Assembly: GCA_018240935.1 (NCBI GenBank)
Contig: JAFEEV010000186.1
Location: 1-7,268, forward strand
From: Pseudomonadota bacterium
GTDB taxonomy: Bacteria; Pseudomonadota; Gammaproteobacteria; Burkholderiales; Nitrosomonadaceae
Length of the DNA stretch: 7,268 nt
Direction of reading: 5' to 3'
Made by a program: the position numbers and the translations under genes. Below the pieces are notes generated by a model. That model was given only the letters and a program-made list of their open reading frames with translations. It was not told where the DNA came from and ran no database searches. How positions within the stretch are numbered: position 1 is the first letter of the stretch; every line of letters begins with the position of its first letter. Shown here piece by piece: positions 1-7,162 of this stretch.

Positions 1-254
1 ATTCCTTTCAGCGGCGGGCAGGTCGCGGAGATTTTGTCAAATAACGACTTGACTTGTGCGGCATCGGTCAAATCCGCCGCAACCGCGGTTACTGTCACAT
101 TCTTTTCCGCTAACCAGGCCAATACCGCTTTTGCCGCATCATCCGAGGGGCCGCGGCGGCTAACCAGAATCAGATGTTTGGCGCCGTGCTTAGCCATCCA
201 TTTTGCCGCTTCGAGTCCAAATCCGCCGAAACCGCCGGTAATCAAATAGGCTGC
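1..254 (-). other. PKS catalytic ketoreductase (KR) domain, N-terminal part only
   Basis: The Rossmann start is clear: YLITGGFGGFGLEAAKWMA (1729-1747) matches TGGxGGxG for NADPH binding. It is followed by HLILVSRRGP (1753-1762) and the ADLTD strand (1786-1790), where the typical sequence is xADVxD. The glycine motif is intact, so cofactor binding is expected. The Ser, Tyr, Asn and Lys catalytic residues and the stereochemical LDD motif lie beyond base 1 and cannot be judged. TGGFGGFG is the form common in Mas-like and FAS-like synthases. Confidence 0.93.
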
Positions 255-3200
255 ATCGGCGGCAAATAATGCGGATTGTTGCCGGTCAATGACCGTGATG
301 GCGGATTTATCCTGCAACGATAAAATCTGCACAGTATCGGTAATTGAACGATTCCGGCCGGATAGGAAGGTAACACCTTCCGGCAGGGTCAATACCTTGA
401 CCTGCGGCAAGCTGACGATTTGCACCGTGTTGAATAAATGTGCAACGGCATCGAGCAGCTGCTGAAATAACTCCGGCGCCGTGCGGGCGAGTTTCAATGC
501 ATCCAGGTGAATAAAACTTTTTTCCAACAAACTGATGGGCGTGTGATCAGTATCGGTTTGTGTCAGAACGATCTCGTGCGTTTCCGGCAGCAACCAACGA
601 TCGATATCCTCCGGCTTATGCGCATCCGTACCCCGTATCCAGGCCCGTACCGGAGCAACTTCCGCACTCTCACCGCGTGCGATGCCGCTGTTGTGATGAT
701 AAAGCAGCGGTGAAGCGCCCAAGCAGCTGGCGGCTTCCATTGCGGCTGTAGCCGCCGCGCCCAATCCGCAATCGATCAACACGGTTTCGAGAGGGGCCAC
801 CCGGGCGACATGCTTCAGCGCGTAATACGCAGGCACCACTGTGGTTGCCAGGGAAGCGATTTCTTCGCGGGTGAGTTGAAATTGACCAACCGGAAATACC
901 TGATCGGCTGCGCAAACGACATGGGAAGCGATGGTGTCTCCGGCCGTAAGCATGACAAGCTCACCGCTGCTGCGATCTGTCACCCGATCGCCGATGCTGT
1001 CGATGACACCTACCGCAAAATAACCTTGTGTATCAGCGTCATGAGCATCCGTAAGCTGGTAGCTGGTCAAGTTGACGCAGTGCAATGCCACAACCACTTC
1101 ACCGGTTCCGGGAACCGGCTTGGGTATGGCATGGAACTCATGATGACCCGGTTTGGCCAATTGGAACGCTGCGACGGCGTTGCCGTTACGCTCGTTCGCG
1201 GGCAGCTCAACGTCATGCCTGATCCAACGATGCACATAGCGGTCTTTTCCACGCAGCGCAACATCGTCTTCGTTGTCGTCGGACATTAATTCCCGGGTCA
1301 ATAAATGAACCGCTGGGTTCGCACCCGCCGGATCCAAGTCAATCTGCGTGAAGCGAAACTGCGGGAATTCATTGAATGCCACGCGCGTCAATCCGGTTAA
1401 GGCGGTGAGCGGGACATTGGTTATTTCGCCGCTGGCGCTGACCGGTTGCGTTCCCTGCGTGACGACATAAACCCGCGGTGCTTGGGTGGCATACACTTTG
1501 CCAAGCAACTGAATAATCTGTAATGCGACATTGGCGTGCTCGATTCCCGCAGGATCGTTTGCCGCAATGTCTGCCAAGCCCCAGAGATAGGCGATGCCGG
1601 TGCATCCTTGGGATTTTGCTTTTAAGACGATCTGCTCCAAATAGCCGAGCTCATCCGGGTCGAGAGAATGAATATGACTGAATTCCTGCTGATAAACTTC
1701 GTTGACCGGCACCCGTATCACCTGGTTGCCGCCGGTTTCCAGTTCATGGCACAGAGTTTCGCTGATTTCGCTGGCGGTGCTGAATACCAGCCAGCAGCCC
1801 TTGCGCTTCACACTCGACGGCGCTGCTTTCTTCTGCCATTGCCATGCGTATGTCCATTGCGCCAGCTGTCCGCCCGGATTATTCTTTTCATTGGCCAACG
1901 CCCGGCAGCGCAAACCTGTGACTTCCACCAGCACATGGCCGTGCTCGTCAAAGAGCGTTAATTCGCCTTCGATGCTGTGTTCGTTGAGGAGATTCAGCTT
2001 GCCGTGGCACCACACGGCGTTACCCGGTTTTGCATGATAGTTGATGCGCCTGATCGAGACCGGCATGTAGAAATGACTCTTCTCACTGGTTGCCGCGATG
2101 AGTGACTGAAAACAGCCATCCAATAGCGTGGGATGCAGGAAGTAATCCGGGTTTTCCGCTGACAGACCGGCATGCAACCGGATATGCGCCAACATTTCGT
2201 TGTGACCGCGCTGGAGTTGCTGAATGGTTTGGAAGTAAGGCCCATATGATAAGCCGCGCTCGTTGAGTTCCGCGTACAGCTCACCGGTATCAACCTTTTC
2301 GCTGCATCGTTGCAGGATATCCGGGCGCGCGATTGTTTTCGATTCCAACGCCGCCGGTAAAATTTTTGCCGACGCATGCAGTGTCCAGTCCAGCGACGAG
2401 TCTTGAGGGTGACTGTGAAATGCGTATAGGCCGGTTTCCGGATCGTAGCCGGCGTGGATAAACGGCTCGCTTTCGTTGCCGCTCAGAATCAATGCTTGGT
2501 GAAAATATAACTGCTCAATCGCGCAGGCGGTATCGCCTGTCGCCTGATTGAATGCGGCCAATCCCGCTTCCACATAAGCCGCGCCCGGCATGACAACGAG
2601 TTCGTCAACCCGGTGGTCGTTCAGGTAAGGCAAGAATTGCTGATTGATGGCGTTTTGCCACGCCGGTTTGGGTCCGGATAACCGGCGGTCGAGCAACGGA
2701 TGCAGCGGCGATCCGGTGCGATCGGTGATGGATTCTTCGTCCTCGTTCCAGTAGGTTTCTCTTTGCCAAGGATAGGTCGGCAATTTAACGTACATAACGC
2801 CGGTTGGATACAATCGTTTCCAGTCGATTTTGCAACCGGCGGCGTACAGTCCGGCCAGCGCCATCTGGAAAGTGTGCTGCTCGGGACGGTCGCGCCGCAG
2901 TGAAGCGAAGGTCTGCGGTTTGATATTGTGTTGCTGGCAACATTCCTTGATCGCGGTTGACAGCACCGGATGCGGACCGACTTCAAGGAAAATGCGGTGT
3001 CCGTCTTGCAGTAAGCTGGCCATGGCCTGTGCAAAATAAACCGGTTCACGGACGTTATTGCACCAATACTCGGCGTCAAAGCTCAAGCAGTCGGTCAATT
3101 TTCCCGTCACCGTGGAGTACAGCGGTATCTGCGGCAAGGCGGGGTGCAAATCAGCCAGCGTTTGTCTGATTTCCGGTTTCAAGTGCTCCAGGAAGGCGCT

Positions 3201-5432
3201 GTGATAAGCCAGCTCGACTTGCAGAAAACGATTGAATTCACCCAGCCCGGTCAAATGCGCCGAGATTTTTTCCAATGCGGCCGGGTCGCCTGACAGGGTT
3301 ACTTGCGCAGGACCGTTAACCGCTGCGATCGAGACATTGCCGCCGGTTAATGTGGCAATTAACCCGGCGCATTGCTCCATACCGATACCCACCGCGAGCA
3401 TTTTTCCGCAACCGGCGGCTTTTTTTAGAATGCGGCTGCGTTCATAGCTGACTTTGATGGCATCTTCCAGGCTGAGCGCGCCGGCGGCGTAAGCGGCGCT
3501 GATTTCTCCCAGGCTATGTCCGACGATTGCACCCGGTTCGATGCCGCTGGCCCGCCACATGGCGGTTAATCCGGCTTGCACCAGGAAGTTTGCCGGTTGT
3601 GCTATGTCCGTATCGGTGATTCTCGAGTTTTGTTCATCGGCCAGCATTTCGGTCAAGATTGACCAGCCCGATAATCGGCGGAAGATCGCATCGCATTCTT
3701 CTACGGCTTGACGATAATGCGCGTTATTTTCGTACAACTCCCTTCCCATGGCCCACCACTGCGGCCCCATTCCGGTGTATACGAATACCGGTTTTGCGGC
3801 CGCCTTGCTGTCGGTCTTTCCCGCGCTGCCGGAGTAGTCCGGTTGCTTGGTCACGTAGGCGTTGAGCTGGTCGTATAGGCTTTCCCAAGTATCGCCAATA
3901 ACCGCCAGCCGGTAATCGTGATGTCCCCGGCGGCACGCTGCCGAAAAGCAAAGATCTCTCACGGATCCTTTATAATCCCGCGGAAATTTGCTCATCCAGG
4001 CTTGCGCGAGGTTTTGTAATGCCGTTTCACTGCGGGCCGACAATGGCAGCAAATAGGTTTGTTTCAGTGATTCTTCTTCTCGTACCAGCTTCTGCGCAGG
4101 CGGGGCATTTTCCAGAACCGCATGCGCGTTGGTTCCGCCGTAACCGAATGAATTGACGGCGGCGTAAATGGATTGGGAATCGGATTGCAGTGGTTCCAAC
4201 CGGGTTGGTAAACGTAAGCCCAATTCGTCAAAGGGAATATTAGGGTTGGGTGTCTGCAAATTCGCTTGCGGCGGCACCTGGTGATGCGACAGGCACAGCG
4301 ATGTTTTAATGAGGCCCGCGATGCCGGCGGCCGCTTCCAGATGACCGATAGCGCCTTTGACCGAGCCCATCAAGCGGAATTTGGCGCGCTTGGACGGTTT
4401 ATCGATGACCTCGCCCAGTGCTTTCGCTTCGAGCGGATCGCCGACCGGCGTGCCGGTGCCATGGGCTTCGAAATAGCTGATTTCGTTGCTATCGATGCCG
4501 TATTTATCGCAAACGGAGCGAATCAATGCGGTTTGCGAGGCCGGATTCGGAACGGTGATGCCGTTGGTTCTGCCATCCTGATTGACGCCGGTGCCCCGCA
4601 CCAGCGCATAAATCGAATCGCCGTCTTGCAGTGCAGCCGACAACGGTTTCAGCACAACCACGCCAGCGCCTTCGCCGCGCCCGTAGCCGTTGGCACTGGC
4701 GTCGAAACTTTTACTGCGGCCGTCGGGCGCCAGAAAACCGCCTTTACACATGGCGATTGGATATTCCGGGCGCATCATGACGTTAACCCCGCCGGCCAGC
4801 GCCAATTCGGATTCGCCGCTCCAGATGGCCTGGCATGCGAGATGCAACGCCACAAGCGAAGAGGAGCAGGCCGTGTCGACGCTCATGCTGGGGCCGCGCA
4901 AATCCAGAATATATGAAATACGGTTGGAAAGAATCGTCATCGTCGAACCGACCGCGGTATGCGTACTGATCAATTCCCGGTTCATCTTGCCCATCTGGGT
5001 CAATTTGTGATCGAGCGTAAACGCGCCGATAAAAACCCCTGTGTTCGATCCGATCAGGGATTCGTGCGGAATGCCTGCATCTTCCAACGCTTCCCAGCTG
5101 GTTTCGAGCAGCAAGCGTTGTTGCGGATCGATCGAGCCTGCTTCACGCGGGGTGATGCCGAAAAACAGAGCATCGAATTCATCGACCCGCTGCTGTAAAA
5201 AACCGCCTTGCTTGACATACATTTTGCCGGGCTTATTGTGATCGGGATCGTAAAATCGTCTCAGATTCCAACGTTCCGGCGGAATATCGACGATCGCGTC
5301 GCTGCCCGAAACCAATAAATTCCAGAAGCTTTCCGGATCATGAGATCCCCCGGGAAAACGACAACCAATTCCAACCAGTGCAATCGGTTCGTACGCCATT
5401 TTTTTGGTTGATTTTATTTTTTTATTGCTCAT
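1..5432 (-). CDS. Type I polyketide synthase, FAS-like / highly reducing iterative type (3' end outside window)
   Basis: This is a cytosolic megasynthase that builds a polyketide or fatty acyl chain by repeated decarboxylative condensation and beta-carbon processing. I translated 1810 uninterrupted codons. Domains by residue are KS 13-440, KS-AT linker 441-545, AT 547-865, post-AT LPTYPWQRETYW 884-895, DH 909-1182, structural pseudo-KR 1195-1415, ER-like 1418-1712, and KR from 1727 to the window edge. Key residues are KS Cys189/His324/His364, AT Ser640, and DH His940/Asp1105. ACP and release domains are not visible, and no methyltransferase lies between DH and KR. The start at 5432 is chosen because GGAG lies 8 nt upstream; the next Met (residue 12, MAYEPIALVG) has no such site. 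The N-terminus before the KS is a short Lys-rich tail (MSNKKIKSTKK) without a recognisable docking helix, which fits a stand-alone or first enzyme. The FMO gene lies 104 nt upstream on the same strand. The class is certain; the product is unknown. Confidence 0.97.
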   Translation of the reverse strand, partial: MSNKKIKSTKKMAYEPIALVGIGCRFPGGSHDPESFWNLLVSGSDAIVDIPPERWNLRRFYDPDHNKPGKMYVKQGGFLQQRVDEFDALFFGITPREAGSIDPQQRLLLETSWEALEDAGIPHESLIGSNTGVFIGAFTLDHKLTQMGKMNRELISTHTAVGSTMTILSNRISYILDLRGPSMSVDTACSSSLVALHLACQAIWSGESELALAGGVNVMMRPEYPIAMCKGGFLAPDGRSKSFDASANGYGRGEGAGVVVLKPLSAALQDGDSIYALVRGTGVNQDGRTNGITVPNPASQTALIRSVCDKYGIDSNEISYFEAHGTGTPVGDPLEAKALGEVIDKPSKRAKFRLMGSVKGAIGHLEAAAGIAGLIKTSLCLSHHQVPPQANLQTPNPNIPFDELGLRLPTRLEPLQSDSQSIYAAVNSFGYGGTNAHAVLENAPPAQKLVREEESLKQTYLLPLSARSETALQNLAQAWMSKFPRDYKGSVRDLCFSAACRRGHHDYRLAVIGDTWESLYDQLNAYVTKQPDYSGSAGKTDSKAAAKPVFVYTGMGPQWWAMGRELYENNAHYRQAVEECDAIFRRLSGWSILTEMLADEQNSRITDTDIAQPANFLVQAGLTAMWRASGIEPGAIVGHSLGEISAAYAAGALSLEDAIKVSYERSRILKKAAGCGKMLAVGIGMEQCAGLIATLTGGNVSIAAVNGPAQVTLSGDPAALEKISAHLTGLGEFNRFLQVELAYHSAFLEHLKPEIRQTLADLHPALPQIPLYSTVTGKLTDCLSFDAEYWCNNVREPVYFAQAMASLLQDGHRIFLEVGPHPVLSTAIKECCQQHNIKPQTFASLRRDRPEQHTFQMALAGLYAAGCKIDWKRLYPTGVMYVKLPTYPWQRETYWNEDEESITDRTGSPLHPLLDRRLSGPKPAWQNAINQQFLPYLNDHRVDELVVMPGAAYVEAGLAAFNQATGDTACAIEQLYFHQALILSGNESEPFIHAGYDPETGLYAFHSHPQDSSLDWTLHASAKILPAALESKTIARPDILQRCSEKVDTGELYAELNERGLSYGPYFQTIQQLQRGHNEMLAHIRLHAGLSAENPDYFLHPTLLDGCFQSLIAATSEKSHFYMPVSIRRINYHAKPGNAVWCHGKLNLLNEHSIEGELTLFDEHGHVLVEVTGLRCRALANEKNNPGGQLAQWTYAWQWQKKAAPSSVKRKGCWLVFSTASEISETLCHELETGGNQVIRVPVNEVYQQEFSHIHSLDPDELGYLEQIVLKAKSQGCTGIAYLWGLADIAANDPAGIEHANVALQIIQLLGKVYATQAPRVYVVTQGTQPVSASGEITNVPLTALTGLTRVAFNEFPQFRFTQIDLDPAGANPAVHLLTRELMSDDNEDDVALRGKDRYVHRWIRHDVELPANERNGNAVAAFQLAKPGHHEFHAIPKPVPGTGEVVVALHCVNLTSYQLTDAHDADTQGYFAVGVIDSIGDRVTDRSSGELVMLTAGDTIASHVVCAADQVFPVGQFQLTREEIASLATTVVPAYYALKHVARVAPLETVLIDCGLGAAATAAMEAASCLGASPLLYHHNSGIARGESAEVAPVRAWIRGTDAHKPEDIDRWLLPETHEIVLTQTDTDHTPISLLEKSFIHLDALKLARTAPELFQQLLDAVAHLFNTVQIVSLPQVKVLTLPEGVTFLSGRNRSITDTVQILSLQDKSAITVIDRQQSALFAADAAYLITGGFGGFGLEAAKWMAKHGAKHLILVSRRGPSDDAAKAVLAWLAEKNVTVTAVAADLTDAAQVKSLFDKISATCPPLKG
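297..1181 (-). other. PKS enoylreductase-like (MDR) domain, apparently degenerate
   Basis: Position and fold markers identify an ER. These are PGTGEVVVALHCVNLTSYQL (1441-1460) in place of GEVxVxVxAxGLNFRDV, the GDRV and ASHVV segments, and VVPAYYALKHVARVAPLETV (1532-1551) in place of the usual TAYYAL helix. The dinucleotide-binding motif, normally HAAAGGVGxAAxQ, reads DCGLGAAATAAME (1554-1566) and has lost two of its glycines. The following VVLNSLAGE and GGRFVEIG motifs are also not recognisable. I infer a fold retained for structure with little or no NADPH-dependent reduction. Confidence 0.8.
1188..1850 (-). other. PKS structural (pseudo) ketoreductase half
   Basis: This is the non-catalytic half of a split KR. 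It starts at KGCWLVFS (1211-1218) and includes GLTRVAFNEFPQFRFTQIDL (1347-1366), which matches the usual GLxRVxxxEHPxLxxxxVDLD stretch. It ends with DDVALRGKDRYVHRW (1389-1403). No glycine-rich NADPH motif is present, as expected. The ER-like domain sits between this half and the catalytic half, which is the standard arrangement in animal FAS and fully reducing PKS modules. Confidence 0.85.
1887..2708 (-). other. PKS dehydratase (DH) domain
   Basis: The DH removes water from the beta-hydroxyacyl intermediate to give an enoyl group. It has a double hot-dog fold. The first motif, normally HxxxGxxxxP, reads HRVDELVVMP (940-949), so catalytic His940 is kept but Gly is replaced by Glu. YGPYF (1063-1067) matches the conserved YGPxF. 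HPTLLDGCFQ (1100-1109) contains the catalytic Asp1105 and Gln1109 of DxxxQ. It is probably active. Confidence 0.92.
2838..3794 (-). other. PKS acyltransferase (AT) domain, probably malonyl-type
   Basis: The AT loads the extender unit. The nucleophile is Ser640 in GHSLGE, and Arg665 in YERSR aligns with the arginine that binds the extender carboxylate. Leu after the serine is typical of malonyl ATs, whereas methylmalonyl ATs usually have GHSQG. The second fingerprint, HAFH in malonyl and YASH in methylmalonyl ATs, reads LAYH (741-744), which matches neither. The N-terminal motif is TGMGPQWWAMG (553-563). It has Met where most ATs have Gln (GQG), as in animal FAS (GMGTQW). Malonyl is my best guess, not a firm call. 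Confidence 0.9.
4113..5396 (-). other. PKS ketosynthase (KS) domain
   Basis: The KS performs the decarboxylative Claisen condensation. It opens with EPIALVGIGCRFPGG (residues 15-29). The nucleophile is Cys189 in DTACSSSLVAL. The two histidines are His324 in EAHGTGTPVGDPLE and His364 in KGAIGHLEAAAG. The domain ends with NSFGYGGTNAHAVLE (427-441). All three catalytic residues are present, so it looks active. The usual KSNIGH motif reads KGAIGH: Lys359 and His364 are kept, but Ser and Asn are replaced by Gly and Ala. Confidence 0.96.
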
Positions 5433-5440
5433 GTCACGTG

Positions 5441-5444
5441 CTCC
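5441..5444 (-). promoter_or_regulatory. Shine-Dalgarno site of the PKS gene
   Basis: GGAG on the minus strand lies 8 nt before the ATG at 5432. It decides the start, since the in-frame Met at residue 12 is preceded only by an A-rich stretch. Confidence 0.75.
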
Positions 5445-5521
5445 AAAGAATAAGCTGCTTGCTTTAACAGTAAGTATTGCCAGAGAAACCTGATTCGAAT
5501 ATCGAGTCGAAATAAATCCAT

Positions 5522-5537
5522 AACCGGTGCGCCGGTT
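5522..5537 (-). other. Intercistronic hairpin touching the FMO stop codon
   Basis: AACCGG-TGCG-CCGGTT on the plus strand is a perfect 6-bp stem with a 4-nt loop. It overlaps the last base-pairs of the FMO stop codon (TAA, 5539-5537). No T-run follows it in the direction of transcription (the next bases are ATGGATTTATTT), so it is a poor terminator. It could protect the FMO message from 3' decay or tune FMO against PKS expression. The role is inferred. Confidence 0.5.
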
Positions 5538-6916
5538 TATACATGCCGCGCGGCGATCTGCATCCGCACATCGGGACCGGTTCTTAACGTTGCAAAATCC
5601 TCCGCAACGGGCATGGGCCAGCCCAATTGCCGGTACAGCTTGCGCACACGCTTGCGGAATGTCAGCCAATCGCAATACGAGGCATGCCGGGGAGAGTCGA
5701 TCATATGGATCGGCCCGCGCAAATCGCCGTGTTCGTTCCTGGCGATTTCGAGCAGCGCCTGGTCTTGCCCGGTTTTCTGCTCCTGGCTGTAGAGATAGCG
5801 CGCCACCATCGATGCAAATAGCTCGAGATGCGGAAAAACGGCGGCATTGCCTTCATAGAATCCGAGCGTGAACAGATTCGGATGTTGGCGCGAGAAGCAC
5901 GTCATGAAATGGCCGACGCCATGTCCGGCCCATTCGATATGCTCCGGATCGAGGTAAGGAAACGCGGCTTGGTAGCCTGTCGCAAAAATAATTTGATCGA
6001 CTTCGACCGATGATCCATCGACGAAATGAACCGTCGAGCCGTCCAATCTCTGGATATCGGGTTTGGCGAGCAAATCGCCGTGGGCAAAACAGGAAAGAAT
6101 TTCAGAGTTAAGAATCGGCTGCGTTTCCATCACGCGATGCTGGGGTTTTTGCAGCCCATAACGGGTGAGATCGCCGAGCAGCACGGTCAGCATATGACCG
6201 AATACCCATTGTCTGAACCTGAAAGGCATCCATTCGTTTTCCCGTTCGTAAACATCCGCCGGTTTGCCGAACATGACTTTGGGGAGAAAGTGATAACCTC
6301 TGCGCATGCTGATATAGGCGGCTTTAGCGTTTCGCGCCGCTTCGGTGGCGATATCGCAGCCTGAATTGCCGGCACCAACGATCAAGACGCGCTGATTCTT
6401 GAATTCATCCGAACTGGAGTAGTCTTTGGAATGGCGCTGCCAGCCGGTGAATGTTCCCGGGATCTCCGGATAATTGGGATTCCAATGCATACCCGATGCG
6501 CAAATGACGCTGCGATAAATGCGCGTTTGGTTGTTAACCTTGACCAGCCAGTAGCCATCCTTGGGTTCAACCTTCTCGACCTCGCTGGAAAAATGAATGT
6601 ATTTTTTCAGATCGTAGGTATCAGCAAATTTGTGCAAATAAGCCAGGATCTCGTCGCGTCTGGGAAAATCGGCGCCCGGCGGGAACGGAAGGCCCATAAA
6701 CCCGGATTCCGTTCTCGATGAGACAAAGTGCGTGTGTTCATATACCGGTGTGCCGGGATTTTCAATATCCCAAAGCCCGCCAATATCCTTATGGCGCTCA
6801 AAAACATCAAAGGGCAAGTCCAACGCCAGAAGCGCGCGCGCTTGTGCAAGTCCGGACGGACCGGCGCCGATGATGCAGTGCTTATCCTTGCAGTCGATAA
6901 TCGTTGTTTCGTTCAT
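5537..6916 (-). CDS. Flavin-containing monooxygenase (class B, FMO family)
   Basis: This is an FAD- and NADPH-dependent enzyme that inserts one oxygen from O2 into a substrate, typically at nitrogen or sulfur or by Baeyer-Villiger chemistry. The FAD motif is IIGAGPSG (15-22). The family fingerprint FTGWQRHSKDY (156-166) matches the FMO form FxGxxxHxxx(Y/F); Baeyer-Villiger enzymes usually end it in Trp. The NADPH motif is VGAGNSGCD (180-188), and FATGY (311-315) is the C-terminal ATG motif. The length, 459 aa, suits bacterial FMOs. There is no signal peptide or membrane segment, so it is cytosolic. A Met 11 codons upstream extends the frame to 6949, but AAGGAG 6 nt before the chosen ATG points to 6916; the extra residues would precede the normal N-terminus. 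It is the first gene of a probable two-gene operon with the PKS. Its substrate is unknown; oxidation of the PKS product is an inference from position. Confidence 0.93.
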   Translation of the reverse strand: MNETTIIDCKDKHCIIGAGPSGLAQARALLALDLPFDVFERHKDIGGLWDIENPGTPVYEHTHFVSSRTESGFMGLPFPPGADFPRRDEILAYLHKFADTYDLKKYIHFSSEVEKVEPKDGYWLVKVNNQTRIYRSVICASGMHWNPNYPEIPGTFTGWQRHSKDYSSSDEFKNQRVLIVGAGNSGCDIATEAARNAKAAYISMRRGYHFLPKVMFGKPADVYERENEWMPFRFRQWVFGHMLTVLLGDLTRYGLQKPQHRVMETQPILNSEILSCFAHGDLLAKPDIQRLDGSTVHFVDGSSVEVDQIIFATGYQAAFPYLDPEHIEWAGHGVGHFMTCFSRQHPNLFTLGFYEGNAAVFPHLELFASMVARYLYSQEQKTGQDQALLEIARNEHGDLRGPIHMIDSPRHASYCDWLTFRKRVRKLYRQLGWPMPVAEDFATLRTGPDVRMQIAARHV

Positions 6917-6922
6917 ACGGAG

Positions 6923-6928
6923 CTCCTT
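6923..6928 (-). promoter_or_regulatory. Shine-Dalgarno site of the FMO gene
   Basis: AAGGAG on the minus strand lies 6 nt before the ATG at 6916. It is a full match to the anti-SD core and decides the start against the upstream in-frame ATG at 6949, which has no comparable site. Confidence 0.85.
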
Positions 6929-7046
6929 AGCGAAGATCAAAATTTTCATGCTTGAAACAGCTCATTGGTCATGCAGGAAAGCGGCCGCTGCAAAACTGTT
7001 CTGCTTCTTCATGTCCCGATTGGTTGCCAAATACTTTTTGCCGGTT

Positions 7047-7082
7047 TCACCGCTGCCCGTTCATGGTGAGCGGTGATTTTTT
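7047..7082 (+). terminator. Stem-loop with T-tract, intrinsic-terminator-like on the plus strand
   Basis: TCACCGCT (7047-7054) pairs perfectly with AGCGGTGA (7069-7076) across a 14-nt loop. It is followed by six T (7077-7082) on the plus strand. That is terminator geometry for rightward transcription, yet no plus-strand gene is visible to the left. On the minus strand the T-run becomes a leading A-run, so it should not stop FMO transcription. There it would be a leader-RNA hairpin. Confidence 0.45.
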
Positions 7083-7121
7083 CCTCAACGTTTTGCTGGT
7101 TGATGTCCGGCAAATCAGTAA

Positions 7122-7137
7122 TGTGATATTTGTCATT
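7122..7137. promoter_or_regulatory. Second, degenerate CRP-like site
   Basis: TGTGATATTTGTCATT matches the perfect site at 7163-7178 in 13 of 16 positions and keeps one full TGTGA half-site. The two sites are 41 bp apart centre to centre, about four helical turns, so they lie on the same face of the DNA. It overlaps the proposed -10 element and start point, so binding here could repress. Confidence 0.45.
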
Positions 7138-7140
7138 TTA
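7135..7140 (-). promoter_or_regulatory. Possible -10 element of the FMO-PKS promoter
   Basis: TAAAAT on the minus strand matches TATAAT in 5 of 6 positions. With it as the -10, the start point would be near 7128 and the perfect CRP-like site would be centred near -42. No -35 hexamer stands 17 bp upstream, as expected for an activator-dependent class II promoter. The leader would be about 212 nt. A/T-rich hexamers occur often by chance, so this is tentative. Confidence 0.4.
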
Positions 7141-7162
7141 TCTTCCAGGGTTATTTTTCCCC

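Noticed and set aside
810..1289. Plus-strand open frame of 159 codons
   Set aside because: It is antisense to the ER-like region of the PKS, with no recognisable domain and composition typical of a shadow frame.
1195..1850. Possible frameshift or broken KR between DH and ER
   Set aside because: The segment lacks a glycine motif, but the frame is continuous and it matches the structural KR half normally found there, so it is not damage.
4266..4916. Plus-strand open frame of 216 codons
   Set aside because: It lies antisense to the conserved KS domain, has no family motif or ribosome binding site, and is explained by codon bias of the KS gene.
6026..6364. Plus-strand open frame of 112 codons
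   Set aside because: It is antisense to the FMO gene, whose motifs prove the minus-strand frame.
6980..6989. Ten-base palindrome AGCGGCCGCT containing a NotI site
   Set aside because: It is short, GC-only in its core, and has no matching partner site or known regulator; chance is the simplest explanation.
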